The notes under the pieces are model-generated. The model was given only the letters and a program-made list of their open reading frames with translations, did not search any database and was not told where the DNA came from. DNA of 64,000 nt from Rhabdochlamydiaceae bacterium (GTDB lineage: Bacteria; Chlamydiota; Chlamydiia; Chlamydiales; Rhabdochlamydiaceae), in assembly GCA_019745395.1 (NCBI GenBank), contig JAIETG010000015.1, forward strand, positions 1 to 64,000, in the 5' to 3' direction. Numbering within the stretch: position 1 is the first letter of the stretch; each line of letters begins with the position of its first letter. Positions 27,478-36,342 of the stretch are shown here, piece by piece. Position numbers and translations under genes: made by a program.

Positions 27478-27658
27478 GACCTCGAATTACAATTTTCATT
27501 TTAAAACCGGATATTGTACCAAACAATCAATTAAAATTCAGCAACATTGCCAGCTGAAAATAACTAATCTTTACTTTAGTCAGGGGCTCAAAAACCGTTG
27601 CTATTTATCAAAGTGCCGACTTACAATGGCTTGATTACTATTTTACAGGAAACGTTCT

Positions 27659-29266
27659 ATGCAACCTAAATTCATCTTCATGAGCGGAGGAGTGGTTTCT
27701 TCTTTAGGAAAAGGGCTCACTTCTGCGGCCATTGCCATGATCTTAGAAAGCCGAAAATTGAAAGTGGCTATGTTGAAATTAGACCCTTATCTCAACGTAG
27801 ATCCAGGAACTATGAACCCTTTTCAGCATGGGGAAGTCTATGTAACAGACGATGGAGCTGAGACAGATTTAGATCTGGGACACTATTTTCGATTTACTAA
27901 AGCCCACCTTGGCAGACATTCCAATGCAACTTCAGGTCAAATCTACGATACAGTCATCAAAAAAGAACGAAAAGGTGATTATTTAGGAAAAACTGTACAA
28001 GTAATCCCTCATGTCACAGATGAGATCAAAAACAGAATTTTGCAAGCTGCTAAAATCGAACCTGGAGTCCAAGTTGTTCTAGTGGAGATTGGAGGAACAG
28101 TTGGAGACATCGAATCTCTCCCATTTTTCGAAGCAATCCGCCAGTTTCGCCACGAACGACATCAAGACTGTATACACGTTCATCTTACTTATGTCCCTTA
28201 CTTAAAAGCTGCTGGTGAAGTAAAAACAAAACCCACACAGCACTCAGTACAGACGTTACGAAGTATTGGCATTATTCCCGATATCATTATTTGTCGCTGT
28301 GAAGAAAGCTTATCCGAAGAAATTAAAGATAAGATCAGCCTCTTTTGCAGTGTTCCTAAAGAAGCTGTTATCGATGAGCCAGATGTTCCTAACAGCGTTT
28401 ATGAAGTGCCTGTATTTCTTCACAAACAACAACTGGATTACAAAATCTGCAAACTTCTCTCTTTGGAAGCGGCTCCAGCTGACCTCTCCTACTGGGAAAG
28501 CATGTTAGAGCGACTTTACTCTCCTAAAGAAACTGTTCGTATTGGGATTGTCGGAAAATACATGCAGCATCAAGATGCTTATAAATGCGTCTTCGAAGCT
28601 TTGCACCATGCAGCCATTACTCACCAAGTTAAGCTCGATATTCAAACGTTTGAATCAGAAAAAGTCTCTAGCGTGGAAGACATTCAAGGATGCGATGCAT
28701 ACCTAGTACCTGGAGGATTTGGAGAAAGAGGATGGATGGGAAAAATCCTTACAGCAAAACTTTGCCGAGAAAACAAAATCCCCTATTTCGGATTATGCCT
28801 TGGAATGCAAGTTATGTGCGTAGAATTTGCTCGCCATGTCCTTGGATTCCACGAAGCCCATTCTACAGAGATCAATCCTATGACCTCTCACCCCGTTATC
28901 TCCTTGCTGAGCGAACAAAAAGGAGTTGCGGACTTAGGAGGAACTATGCGCCTAGGAGCTTATTCCTGCCTCTTAAAACCAGGCTCAAAAGCAAGCATTG
29001 CCTACGGAGCTACAAAGATCTCTGAAAGACATCGTCATAGATGGGAATTTAACAATATTTATAAAGATCAGATGGAACAAAACGGACTGATCATCTCTGG
29101 ACAGCTAGAAAATGGCAACCTTTGTGAAATCACCGAAATCGCAGACCATCCTTGGATGGTTGGGGTACAATTCCATCCTGAATTTAAATCAAAACCAACA
29201 GATGCCCATCCTCTCTTTCGAGATTTTGTTGCTGCTGCGATTGCTCAAAAGCAAAAAAGGACTTAA
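27659..29266 (+). CDS. pyrG: CTP synthase
   Basis: The 535-residue protein has the amidoligase domain first (SGGVVSSLGKGLTSA, residues 9-23, the ATP-binding loop) and the glutamine amidotransferase domain last. The nucleophile lies in FGLCLGMQVMC (about residues 377-387) and the HPE triad in FHPEFKS (about residues 508-514). It makes CTP from UTP, ATP and glutamine. Length is normal. AGGAAA lies upstream of the ATG. yqgF begins four bases after its stop, and the pyrG-yqgF order is the one known from Chlamydia. Confidence 0.98.
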   Translation: MQPKFIFMSGGVVSSLGKGLTSAAIAMILESRKLKVAMLKLDPYLNVDPGTMNPFQHGEVYVTDDGAETDLDLGHYFRFTKAHLGRHSNATSGQIYDTVIKKERKGDYLGKTVQVIPHVTDEIKNRILQAAKIEPGVQVVLVEIGGTVGDIESLPFFEAIRQFRHERHQDCIHVHLTYVPYLKAAGEVKTKPTQHSVQTLRSIGIIPDIIICRCEESLSEEIKDKISLFCSVPKEAVIDEPDVPNSVYEVPVFLHKQQLDYKICKLLSLEAAPADLSYWESMLERLYSPKETVRIGIVGKYMQHQDAYKCVFEALHHAAITHQVKLDIQTFESEKVSSVEDIQGCDAYLVPGGFGERGWMGKILTAKLCRENKIPYFGLCLGMQVMCVEFARHVLGFHEAHSTEINPMTSHPVISLLSEQKGVADLGGTMRLGAYSCLLKPGSKASIAYGATKISERHRHRWEFNNIYKDQMEQNGLIISGQLENGNLCEITEIADHPWMVGVQFHPEFKSKPTDAHPLFRDFVAAAIAQKQKRT

Positions 29267-29269
29267 AAT

Positions 29270-29695
29270 TTGGGAAGATTTGTTGGAATCGATTACGGAA
29301 GAGCCCGTATTGGGATCTCTCTTTCTGACGAAAGAAAGATCCTAGCATCTCCCCTGCTAGCTCTTGCCGTTCCTCATAAACAAGAACTGCTCTTAAAAGA
29401 GTTAGAAAAAACCCTATCCCCCTACGCTCCTTTAGAGCTTTTTGTAATAGGGTTTCCTCTGTTAATGAACGGAAAAGAAGGCGAAATGGCTATAGAGGTC
29501 CGAGCTTTCGCAAACATTCTTACCACCCATTTCTCTGTCCCTCACGTTCTTTGGGATGAGAGGCTCTCCTCTCTACAAGTCGATAGAGTTCTTAAAGAAG
29601 CAGCTCTTACAAGAAAACAAAGAAGTGGCAAGGTTGATGCCTTAGCGGCAACCTTGATCTTGCAAAGTTATCTCGAAACAAAATCTCTGCGCTAA
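29270..29695 (+). CDS. yqgF: YqgF/RuvX-type putative Holliday junction resolvase / pre-16S rRNA nuclease
   Basis: The 141-residue protein begins GRFVGIDYGRARIGISLSD, the RNase H-like motif with the first catalytic aspartate, followed by FVIGFPLLMNG and DERLSS (second acidic site) and KVDALAATLIL with the last aspartate. The start is TTG at 29270, about nine bases after AAGG, and the gene follows pyrG by three bases, so it is cotranscribed. The family (YqgF/RuvX) processes the 5' end of 16S rRNA in E. coli. Confidence 0.92.
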   Translation: MGRFVGIDYGRARIGISLSDERKILASPLLALAVPHKQELLLKELEKTLSPYAPLELFVIGFPLLMNGKEGEMAIEVRAFANILTTHFSVPHVLWDERLSSLQVDRVLKEAALTRKQRSGKVDALAATLILQSYLETKSLR

Positions 29696-29949
29696 TTTTG
29701 TATAATGCCATTACGTGTTGATCTCTTAAGAAACTGAAAAATTCACATGAAAAATTTTCTCAGGAAGATACTCTCGCAAATGCTTCATCAGGAGCTGTCG
29801 TTAACTTCACCTATTTAGAACTGAACATAAAAACATGTACTTTTTCACAGAGTCAGCGTAAGATATCCCAACTTTTTACAAATAAAAACACATATTAATA
29901 ATCGATCAATTCACATTTCAACTACAATTGTTAAGGATTCTTAAAAAAC

Positions 29950-31983
29950 ATGAATAGCGGATTCACGCTTCATTATGACGGGGTCAAATTTGGCCCTAAT
30001 TCCACATTTTTTTCTCTCACCGAATCGATAAAAGAGGCAAAAAAACCTCTTCTTTTAACAGCCACGGAAAAGCTAGGATATTGCTTTAGCCAAATTGGCG
30101 CTCTGGCCATTCGGATGCACAACGGACAATCTCAAAGAGCTGATCTTATACAAGGGGCTCTGGATCCTGATTATCTAAAACATCCAGTTGAATCCACTGC
30201 AAAAGGTGGAGATCAAGAAGATGTATTTCCGTCTAAATGGAAAGATATGCCTGCATGTCCAGCTCTTGCCTCTCGACTTGAAAAAAATGCTCTAGCAACA
30301 CTTGGCAAAGGAAAACTGCTTAACGAACGCGGTCAGAGAGTATTGCATCTCAATAAACTCGACTATCGTGGCGAGGAAAATCTTTGGGAAAAAATTCATG
30401 CAAGCGTTTGGCACACAGGAATTTCTTTTGCAAGAGAGCTTTCTGAACAAGGATTTGTCTATATTTGCTGCCCACCAGATGCATCTGCTCATGAATATAA
30501 CAGAATAAACAATGCGCTATCTTCAGGAAATTTCCACATAGAAGGATCTGAAGTCTTCGCTGACGGATACCGCCTACAAACGAACTCTCTAGCAAAATTC
30601 TATTGCAATGCGACATCTATCATCAAACTAGATCCCGAACTTGCTCAGACCTTTCAACCCAATGGCCTAGTAATAGATCTCCCAGAATGTGGAGGAAAGG
30701 CCCCTCTCGGATGGATGCTCCATAAGGGAAATCAAAAAATTGTCCCCCAAGAGCTTGTAGAAGATTCCATTCGTATTATTCGCCTTGCTAAAGGTGGCTA
30801 TCACGAACTTTCCCCTGAAGAGCAACCATTGCTAGCAGTAGGACCTAAAAATGGACTGGGTGGTGTTACGCAAAGTCCTGTTTTCAATGCCCTATACGTC
30901 ATTTCCAACCATTTAGAGCAGGAGTTTGGATTTAATCCAGAAAAGCTTCTCGGCAATTCCATCAGTATTTCTTACAACCAAGTTCAGGAATTTTTTAAAA
31001 AGCCTCAAAATGTAGAAGATTTCTTAACGGGAAACCTTCTTACAGAAATGGTCCAGCCTTTAAAAGTTACAAAAGAGTTCAGCGCTAGAAAAAGAGAAAT
31101 GCCTCCAAGACTGATGTATCCCTTTAAAACACTAAATAACACCACCAAAGCTATTGCTTATGCTTATGATCTGCAATATAAAGGGATCCCTCTTTTAAGC
31201 TTAAAATCCCTTACCAACAATCCTGAACTACCAGACGTTTCTATAGATGGTTCTTTAGCCTGGCCTTCTCTTTGCTTTGGCAAACAATCTGCCGCCATTT
31301 TATCTACAGCGCTATTAGTTACAGAGCAAATACTATTAGAACAGATCTTAAGCGATGCAATCGAAAACAATAATCCAAAGCAGCTAGAACAATTGCTTGG
31401 AAGCTCCCATATAGTACATCAGGTTATGGAACTTTCTAGATCAGCTCCTCGTGACGAACTCGGTCCCATATTAGGCCTACAATTTGATTATTGCGATGAA
31501 ACAGTCACAGTTTTAAGAAAAGCTTTAGGCTTTGATGTTTTAATGCAGCTCACGGCAAAACTAGAAACACCAAACATTTTAACAGATGAAGCCTTAGAGG
31601 AATTTTTGCTTGAAAATTCTGAAGAGAAATTAGAGCAAGCATTAAGCAACCTCTATCGTTTAGGAAAACTCTTGCAAAACATTCCCAACACCAGCGCTCG
31701 CTCATCTGGATCTAGAGGGATTAATGCAGGGTTACTTCCTCTTATGAAAAAAATATCTCCCTTTTTAATTACAAAAGAAATGGAAGGATATTTTGAAGTT
31801 CAAGTTCCTGGAGTTTCAAAATCGGAGATTTCTAAAACAGCTGCAGAAAAAACATACAAATCTTCAAAAGCCGATTCTAGTGATAGCCTACATAAAGGAT
31901 TTGCGGTTCTCACATTTGGAGCTCTTTTTGCAGCATTTATTTATCTAGCAATACGGAAACAACCCGATGCTCAGAATCAATAA
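29950..31983 (+). CDS. hypothetical large protein with C-terminal membrane anchor
   Basis: The 677-residue protein has no motif that I recognise over residues 1-640. A single membrane helix lies at about residues 650-669 (GFAVLTFGALFAAFIYLAI), followed by a short polar end, so it is a tail-anchored protein; with no signal peptide the bulk would be cytosolic on whichever side it resides. It interrupts the pyrG-yqgF-zwf order known from Chlamydia. AAGGA lies about 12 bases before the ATG. A tail-anchored effector placed in a host-derived membrane is a reasonable but untested idea. Confidence 0.7.
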   Translation: MNSGFTLHYDGVKFGPNSTFFSLTESIKEAKKPLLLTATEKLGYCFSQIGALAIRMHNGQSQRADLIQGALDPDYLKHPVESTAKGGDQEDVFPSKWKDMPACPALASRLEKNALATLGKGKLLNERGQRVLHLNKLDYRGEENLWEKIHASVWHTGISFARELSEQGFVYICCPPDASAHEYNRINNALSSGNFHIEGSEVFADGYRLQTNSLAKFYCNATSIIKLDPELAQTFQPNGLVIDLPECGGKAPLGWMLHKGNQKIVPQELVEDSIRIIRLAKGGYHELSPEEQPLLAVGPKNGLGGVTQSPVFNALYVISNHLEQEFGFNPEKLLGNSISISYNQVQEFFKKPQNVEDFLTGNLLTEMVQPLKVTKEFSARKREMPPRLMYPFKTLNNTTKAIAYAYDLQYKGIPLLSLKSLTNNPELPDVSIDGSLAWPSLCFGKQSAAILSTALLVTEQILLEQILSDAIENNNPKQLEQLLGSSHIVHQVMELSRSAPRDELGPILGLQFDYCDETVTVLRKALGFDVLMQLTAKLETPNILTDEALEEFLLENSEEKLEQALSNLYRLGKLLQNIPNTSARSSGSRGINAGLLPLMKKISPFLITKEMEGYFEVQVPGVSKSEISKTAAEKTYKSSKADSSDSLHKGFAVLTFGALFAAFIYLAIRKQPDAQNQ

Positions 31984-32028
31984 AAGTTACAGTTAAAGAG
32001 AAAAAAAATCCCATTGCTTTATATGCAT

Positions 32029-32056
32029 AAGAGTCTAATTACTAGACTCTTATTTT
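32029..32056 (+). terminator. terminator after the tail-anchored protein gene
   Basis: AAGAGTCTA and TAGACTCTT form a perfect nine-base stem with a five-base loop, followed by ATTTTC. It lies 45 bases after the stop codon. Confidence 0.75.
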
Positions 32057-32242
32057 CATTCTATAGACATATTGTTTTTACAGTCGCTTTGTACCAATTA
32101 AAAAATAGACACTTACGACTGCTGCCACAAAAAGCGTTAAATATTAATTGAATTAAAAACTACAAATAAATATAATTAATAATGGAGCTATTTGCTTTAT
32201 TGAAATAACAATAAATAATTTTTTTTAAAAAAAAGGATACAA

Positions 32243-32518
32243 ATGGGAATATCCTACATACAATTTTCGGATCCAAGCACTGGAGCCACCTCTTTAGTCG
32301 CCGTGGAAACTTCCGGAACAGAGTCTGTCGAAAAAGACTCTTCATCGACGTCGTCAGAGGCAGTTTCTGAAAGAAGTACATCTTCTTCAGAGAGCGCGTT
32401 TTCTGCGACCGAAAAAGCCTCATTTTCTGAGGATGGGATGTCATCCGATACAGCCTCAGTTGTTGCTCAAACTCTTGATTTTCTGTCATCTTCATGCACA
32501 GCTGGAGGGCTGGCTTAA
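32243..32518 (+). CDS. small serine-rich protein
   Basis: The 91-residue protein is about one-third serine and also rich in Thr, Glu and Ala, with a hydrophobic beginning (GISYIQF) and a CTAGGLA end. AAGGA lies six bases before the ATG and a terminator follows, so it is a single-gene unit. No domain; composition suits a disordered secreted protein. It has its own promoter region and sits just upstream of zwf. Confidence 0.6.
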   Translation: MGISYIQFSDPSTGATSLVAVETSGTESVEKDSSSTSSEAVSERSTSSSESAFSATEKASFSEDGMSSDTASVVAQTLDFLSSSCTAGGLA

Positions 32519-32529
32519 ATCACTGGAAG

Positions 32530-32562
32530 AATCCCCTTCATCCTGGAGGGGATTTCCTCTTT
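32530..32562 (+). terminator. terminator between the serine-rich gene and zwf
   Basis: AATCCCCTTC and GGAGGGGATT pair around a short loop, followed by TCCTCTTTATT. It lies 11 bases after the stop codon of the serine-rich gene. Confidence 0.75.
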
Positions 32563-32645
32563 ATTCCTTTTGATCCTCATTGTGAAAAATATCGAGCTTC
32601 GCTACCATACGGCAAACATTACTTTAGACACACAAAAGTTGCCCT

Positions 32646-34190
32646 ATGACAGAGAACATATTCACGCATCCGCTGCAAGAAACAGGAATATCTACCCGTT
32701 TCATAGATCCCTGCATTGTTGTCATTTTTGGAGCCACCGGGGATTTAACCGCGAGAAAGCTCCTTCCTGCTTTATATAATCTTGCAAGAGAAGGACAACT
32801 TCCTCCTCAGTTTGCTTGTGTGGGCTTTGCTAGAAGAACAAAGACAAACGAGCAATTTCGAGAAGAAATGAAAGATGCTATTAACAAGTTTTCTCGAGTA
32901 AAACCCATCGATGAAACTCTTTGGCAAACTTTTCAAAATCAACTTTTCTACTACACCAGTGAATTCCATGATGAAAAAGGATACCAAGGACTTCATCAGT
33001 TTTTAGCAGACCTCGATATAAAACTTGGAACAAAAGGTAATCGCGTTTTTTATCTTTCTACGCAACCAAGCTTTTTCACCATGATCTCAGAAAACCTGTA
33101 CAAAGCAGGTCTCATCTACAATCAAGAAAAAGAAAAAGATCGTTGGTCTCGGATCATTATTGAAAAGCCTTTTGGTCATGATCTAAAGTCTGCTCATCTT
33201 CTCCAAGGAGAACTAACGAAATTTCTCGATGAAAGTCAAATCTACCGTATCGATCACTATTTGGGAAAAGAAACTGTTCAAAACTTACTTGTACTTCGCT
33301 TTGCAAACTCGCTTTTTGAATCTCTTTGGAACAGCCGTTATATTGACCACGTTCAAATCACAGTCGCCGAAGATATCGGCATTGGATCCAGAGGAGCCCT
33401 ATGGGAAGAATCAGGATTTTTACGCGATATTTTACAAAACCATATGATGCAGATTCTCTCTCTCATTATCATGGAACCTCCAGGCAATCTATCGGCCTCT
33501 GCTATCCACGATGAAAAAGTTAAAGCAATCAAAGCAATCAGACCCTTTGATCTTAACTCCTTAGAGTCATCTGTAGTTCGAGGACAATATGGCCCTGGAT
33601 ACGTCAATGGAGAGAGCGCCCTAGGCTATCGAGAAGAAAAAAATGTCAGCCCTATTTCTCAAGTTGAAACTTATGTTGCTATGCGTCTTTTTGTAGATAA
33701 TTGGCGTTGGGCTGGGGTTCCTTTCTATATTCGAGGAGGCAAACGCCTTCCTAAAAAAAGAACAGAAATTTCTGTCTTTTTTAAAGATCCTCCTTACGTC
33801 CTTTTTCAACATCCTGGACAGCTCAATGCTCCCAATGTCCTCACCATCCGGATCCAACCTGATGAAGGAACTTCGCTTAAGATCAACTGTAAAGTTCCAG
33901 GAACAAGTCAGCTAATTCAGCCCGTGCGTATGAATTTCCGATATGGACAATATTTTGGACTTGCGCCACCAGAGGCTTACGAAAGACTTATTTTAGATTG
34001 CATTGCAGGAGACAACACGCTCTTTGCTAGAGAAGATGAAGTCTTTAGTTCTTGGAGGCTTTTTTCTCCCATCTTAGATGCTTGGAAAGAGACCCCTAAA
34101 GATCCTTTCCCCAATTATGCTTCAGGAAGCTGGGGCCCAAAAGCTGCGGAAAAACTGCTCTCTGATGGAAGAAAATGGAGGTTGTTATAA
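32646..34190 (+). CDS. zwf: glucose-6-phosphate 1-dehydrogenase
   Basis: The 514-residue protein has the NADP-binding loop IFGATGDLTARKL (about residues 28-40), the KPFGHD segment, and the catalytic RIDHYLGKE (about residues 200-208, with the active-site lysine at the end). It oxidises glucose 6-phosphate to 6-phosphogluconolactone and makes NADPH. Length is normal. Its TAA overlaps the next ATG (TAATG), and the pgl gene follows, so the first two steps of the oxidative pentose phosphate pathway form one operon. Confidence 0.97.
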   Translation: MTENIFTHPLQETGISTRFIDPCIVVIFGATGDLTARKLLPALYNLAREGQLPPQFACVGFARRTKTNEQFREEMKDAINKFSRVKPIDETLWQTFQNQLFYYTSEFHDEKGYQGLHQFLADLDIKLGTKGNRVFYLSTQPSFFTMISENLYKAGLIYNQEKEKDRWSRIIIEKPFGHDLKSAHLLQGELTKFLDESQIYRIDHYLGKETVQNLLVLRFANSLFESLWNSRYIDHVQITVAEDIGIGSRGALWEESGFLRDILQNHMMQILSLIIMEPPGNLSASAIHDEKVKAIKAIRPFDLNSLESSVVRGQYGPGYVNGESALGYREEKNVSPISQVETYVAMRLFVDNWRWAGVPFYIRGGKRLPKKRTEISVFFKDPPYVLFQHPGQLNAPNVLTIRIQPDEGTSLKINCKVPGTSQLIQPVRMNFRYGQYFGLAPPEAYERLILDCIAGDNTLFAREDEVFSSWRLFSPILDAWKETPKDPFPNYASGSWGPKAAEKLLSDGRKWRLL

Positions 34191-35290
34191 TGAGTGTATC
34201 ATCACATATCGTTCCCCCGTCTCGTATCCAAGAAGAGCTGGACATTCTTTGGAACGCTGAGGACAATAAAAACAAAATACGGGCCTCTCTTTTTAATATC
34301 ATCTTCTTTACTAAAAAATCCCCTCGGGATGATTACGTTCGAAGAATCTCCTCTAAATTAATTGAAAAATTTCCTGCGCGGATTTTTTTCATATCTTTTG
34401 ATGAATCCTCTTCAGAAAACTCTTTAAAGACCGCAGTTGCTGTTATGTCCACAGAGCAAGGGGAATATAGTATTACGTGCGATCTCATCGAAATATCCGC
34501 TCAAGGTGATGGAGGAAAACAAGTTCCCTTCATTTTACTTCCCCATATCATACCAGACCTTCCAGTCTTTTTAGTTTGGGAAGAAGATCCTGCTGTAGAA
34601 AATGCACTTTGCAATGAACTCAAAGGTTTTGCAACAAGGATCATTTTCGATTCAGAAACAACGGAAGATCTGTGCCGGTTTTCTAAAGCAGTCATGAAAA
34701 TTCAATCCTCTACAAATTGTGAGATAGCAGATCTCAACTGGGCTCGATTAGAAACCTGGAGAGATCTTTTGTCTGCAACGTTCTCCACCCCAGAAAGAAT
34801 CGAACAACTACAAAATACAGCCTCGATTACCATCACATACAATGCTCAAGAAACTCCCTTCTTTTGCCATACAAAAATCCAATCCATCTATTTGCAGGCG
34901 TGGATTGCAAGTCGTATGAACTGGAATTCCGATAAAAAACGCTCTTCTTTGGACCTATGTCGTTTTTTCTACGAATATCAAGGAAGAAGTATTGAAGTTG
35001 AGTTGCAAGGAGTCAAAAACACAACGCTACCTCCAGGAATGATTTTAAGCGTCGATCTAAAGACTGCTCAAGAGGAACATTTCAGCTTTGTTCGTGATCT
35101 TCAAATGACTCATCAAATCTCTTTAATCTACAGTACAAAAAGCGAATGTACTCTCCCGACCAAGTTTTTAGTGTCTAAAGGAGAGTCGGGCCAATCTCTT
35201 GTCAAAGAGATCTGCCACAAAGGAACTAGTAAACATTATGAGGAAGTCTTGCAAAAAATTTCCGATTGGAATCGAGGAGCTATATGTTAA
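34190..35290 (+). CDS. OpcA-like glucose-6-phosphate dehydrogenase assembly protein
   Basis: I choose the ATG at 34190, with GGAGG eight bases upstream and overlap with the zwf stop. The 366-residue protein resembles OpcA, which assists assembly or redox activation of glucose-6-phosphate dehydrogenase in cyanobacteria and actinobacteria. Supporting segments are SLFNIIFFT near the N terminus, FPARIFFISFDE, LPHIIPDLPVFLVWEEDP and a C-terminal receptor-like region. The similarity is by pattern, but its position between zwf and pgl fits. It overlaps pgl by seven bases. Confidence 0.75.
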   Translation: MSVSSHIVPPSRIQEELDILWNAEDNKNKIRASLFNIIFFTKKSPRDDYVRRISSKLIEKFPARIFFISFDESSSENSLKTAVAVMSTEQGEYSITCDLIEISAQGDGGKQVPFILLPHIIPDLPVFLVWEEDPAVENALCNELKGFATRIIFDSETTEDLCRFSKAVMKIQSSTNCEIADLNWARLETWRDLLSATFSTPERIEQLQNTASITITYNAQETPFFCHTKIQSIYLQAWIASRMNWNSDKKRSSLDLCRFFYEYQGRSIEVELQGVKNTTLPPGMILSVDLKTAQEEHFSFVRDLQMTHQISLIYSTKSECTLPTKFLVSKGESGQSLVKEICHKGTSKHYEEVLQKISDWNRGAIC

Positions 35291-36018
35291 CATGGGATGA
35301 AAGAAGAACTTTGATTGTTGCAGGAGATCAAGAGACCTCTTTGCTCTTTTGCGCTGAGCATTTTTTGAAGGCCTACCAAGAATCTGTTGCTTTACATGGC
35401 TCTTTTTCTGTTGCTCTTTCTGGAGGATCTACTCCCAAAGCAGTATTTGCCCTTCTTACAAAATCCCCTTACGCCGCTAAAATAAACTGGTCTTTGGTCC
35501 ATCTTTTTTGGAGCGATGAGCGGGCTGTTGATCCAGATCACCCCGATAGCAATTTTCGCATGGCCATGGAAGCTGGATTCTCTAAAGTGGCAATCCCCGC
35601 CTCCCACATCCATCGCATGGTAGCTGAGCAAGATATCGAAATCAACGCAGAGCTCTATGAAACATATTTGCGCACTCACTTGCATGGAAAAGGTCTAGAT
35701 CTAGTATTACTCGGCATGGGAGAAGATGGGCATACCGCTTCTTTATTTCCAGAAACAGAGGCTCTACATGTCAAAGATCGATGGGTCGTAGCCAATCATG
35801 TTCCGCAAAAAAACACCTGGCGTATGACGCTCACATTTCCTTGCATCAATGCGTCTAGACACATAGCTATCTATGTCCTTGGAGAAAGCAAGCAAGAGAT
35901 GTTAAAACAGATTTTCACTTCAAAAAAACCTGTTTTCCCAGTTGAGCTTGTAGGTACGGTAGAGCACAAAGCTGTATGGATCGCAGATCAAAAAGCTGCC
36001 GCTCTTTTACCCGTTTAG
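35284..36018 (+). CDS. pgl: 6-phosphogluconolactonase
   Basis: The ATG at 35284 follows GAGGAG at about six bases; an upstream TTG at 35266 is less likely. The 244-residue protein has ALSGGSTPKAVFALL (about residues 42-56) and LLGMGEDGHTASLFPET (about residues 143-159), both diagnostic of the DevB/SOL type. It hydrolyses 6-phosphogluconolactone made by Zwf. Last gene of the zwf-opcA-pgl operon; its start overlaps the opcA-like stop. Confidence 0.95.
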   Translation: MLTWDERRTLIVAGDQETSLLFCAEHFLKAYQESVALHGSFSVALSGGSTPKAVFALLTKSPYAAKINWSLVHLFWSDERAVDPDHPDSNFRMAMEAGFSKVAIPASHIHRMVAEQDIEINAELYETYLRTHLHGKGLDLVLLGMGEDGHTASLFPETEALHVKDRWVVANHVPQKNTWRMTLTFPCINASRHIAIYVLGESKQEMLKQIFTSKKPVFPVELVGTVEHKAVWIADQKAAALLPV

Positions 36019-36342
36019 AAAAATCCTGTTTTGAGGCCATTTACATGGATTAGAACTTTAGATTTAAGCACTTTTGACATTAAAATTATTTATTAACAGG
36101 GCGGGGAGCTGCAGGCTCTTAATTGTTTTCAGATCTTTTTACGTCATAATAATTAATACACTCGCAACTCCTTTTAGTTGTGTAAATTGCACAATTATCA
36201 AATCACATAAATAGAACTCAATAAACGATTTCAATTTTATTTTTTACAAATGCTTCAAAAGCGTTTATTTTAAATTATTTTTTTGGTATAATATAATTAA
36301 TTTAACTTCAATCATTAAGTAATTTGAGGAAAGGTCAGAAAT
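36019..36342. other. 324-bp AT-rich intergenic region
   Basis: No open frame of note. It holds a weak inverted repeat around 36165-36195 and should contain the terminator of the zwf operon and the promoter of the ankyrin-like gene at 36343. I see no RNA gene. Confidence 0.4.

Noticed and set aside
36160-36200. Inverted repeat as small RNA or terminator before the ankyrin-like gene
   Set aside because: Stem is short and interrupted, with no T-run; too weak to call.
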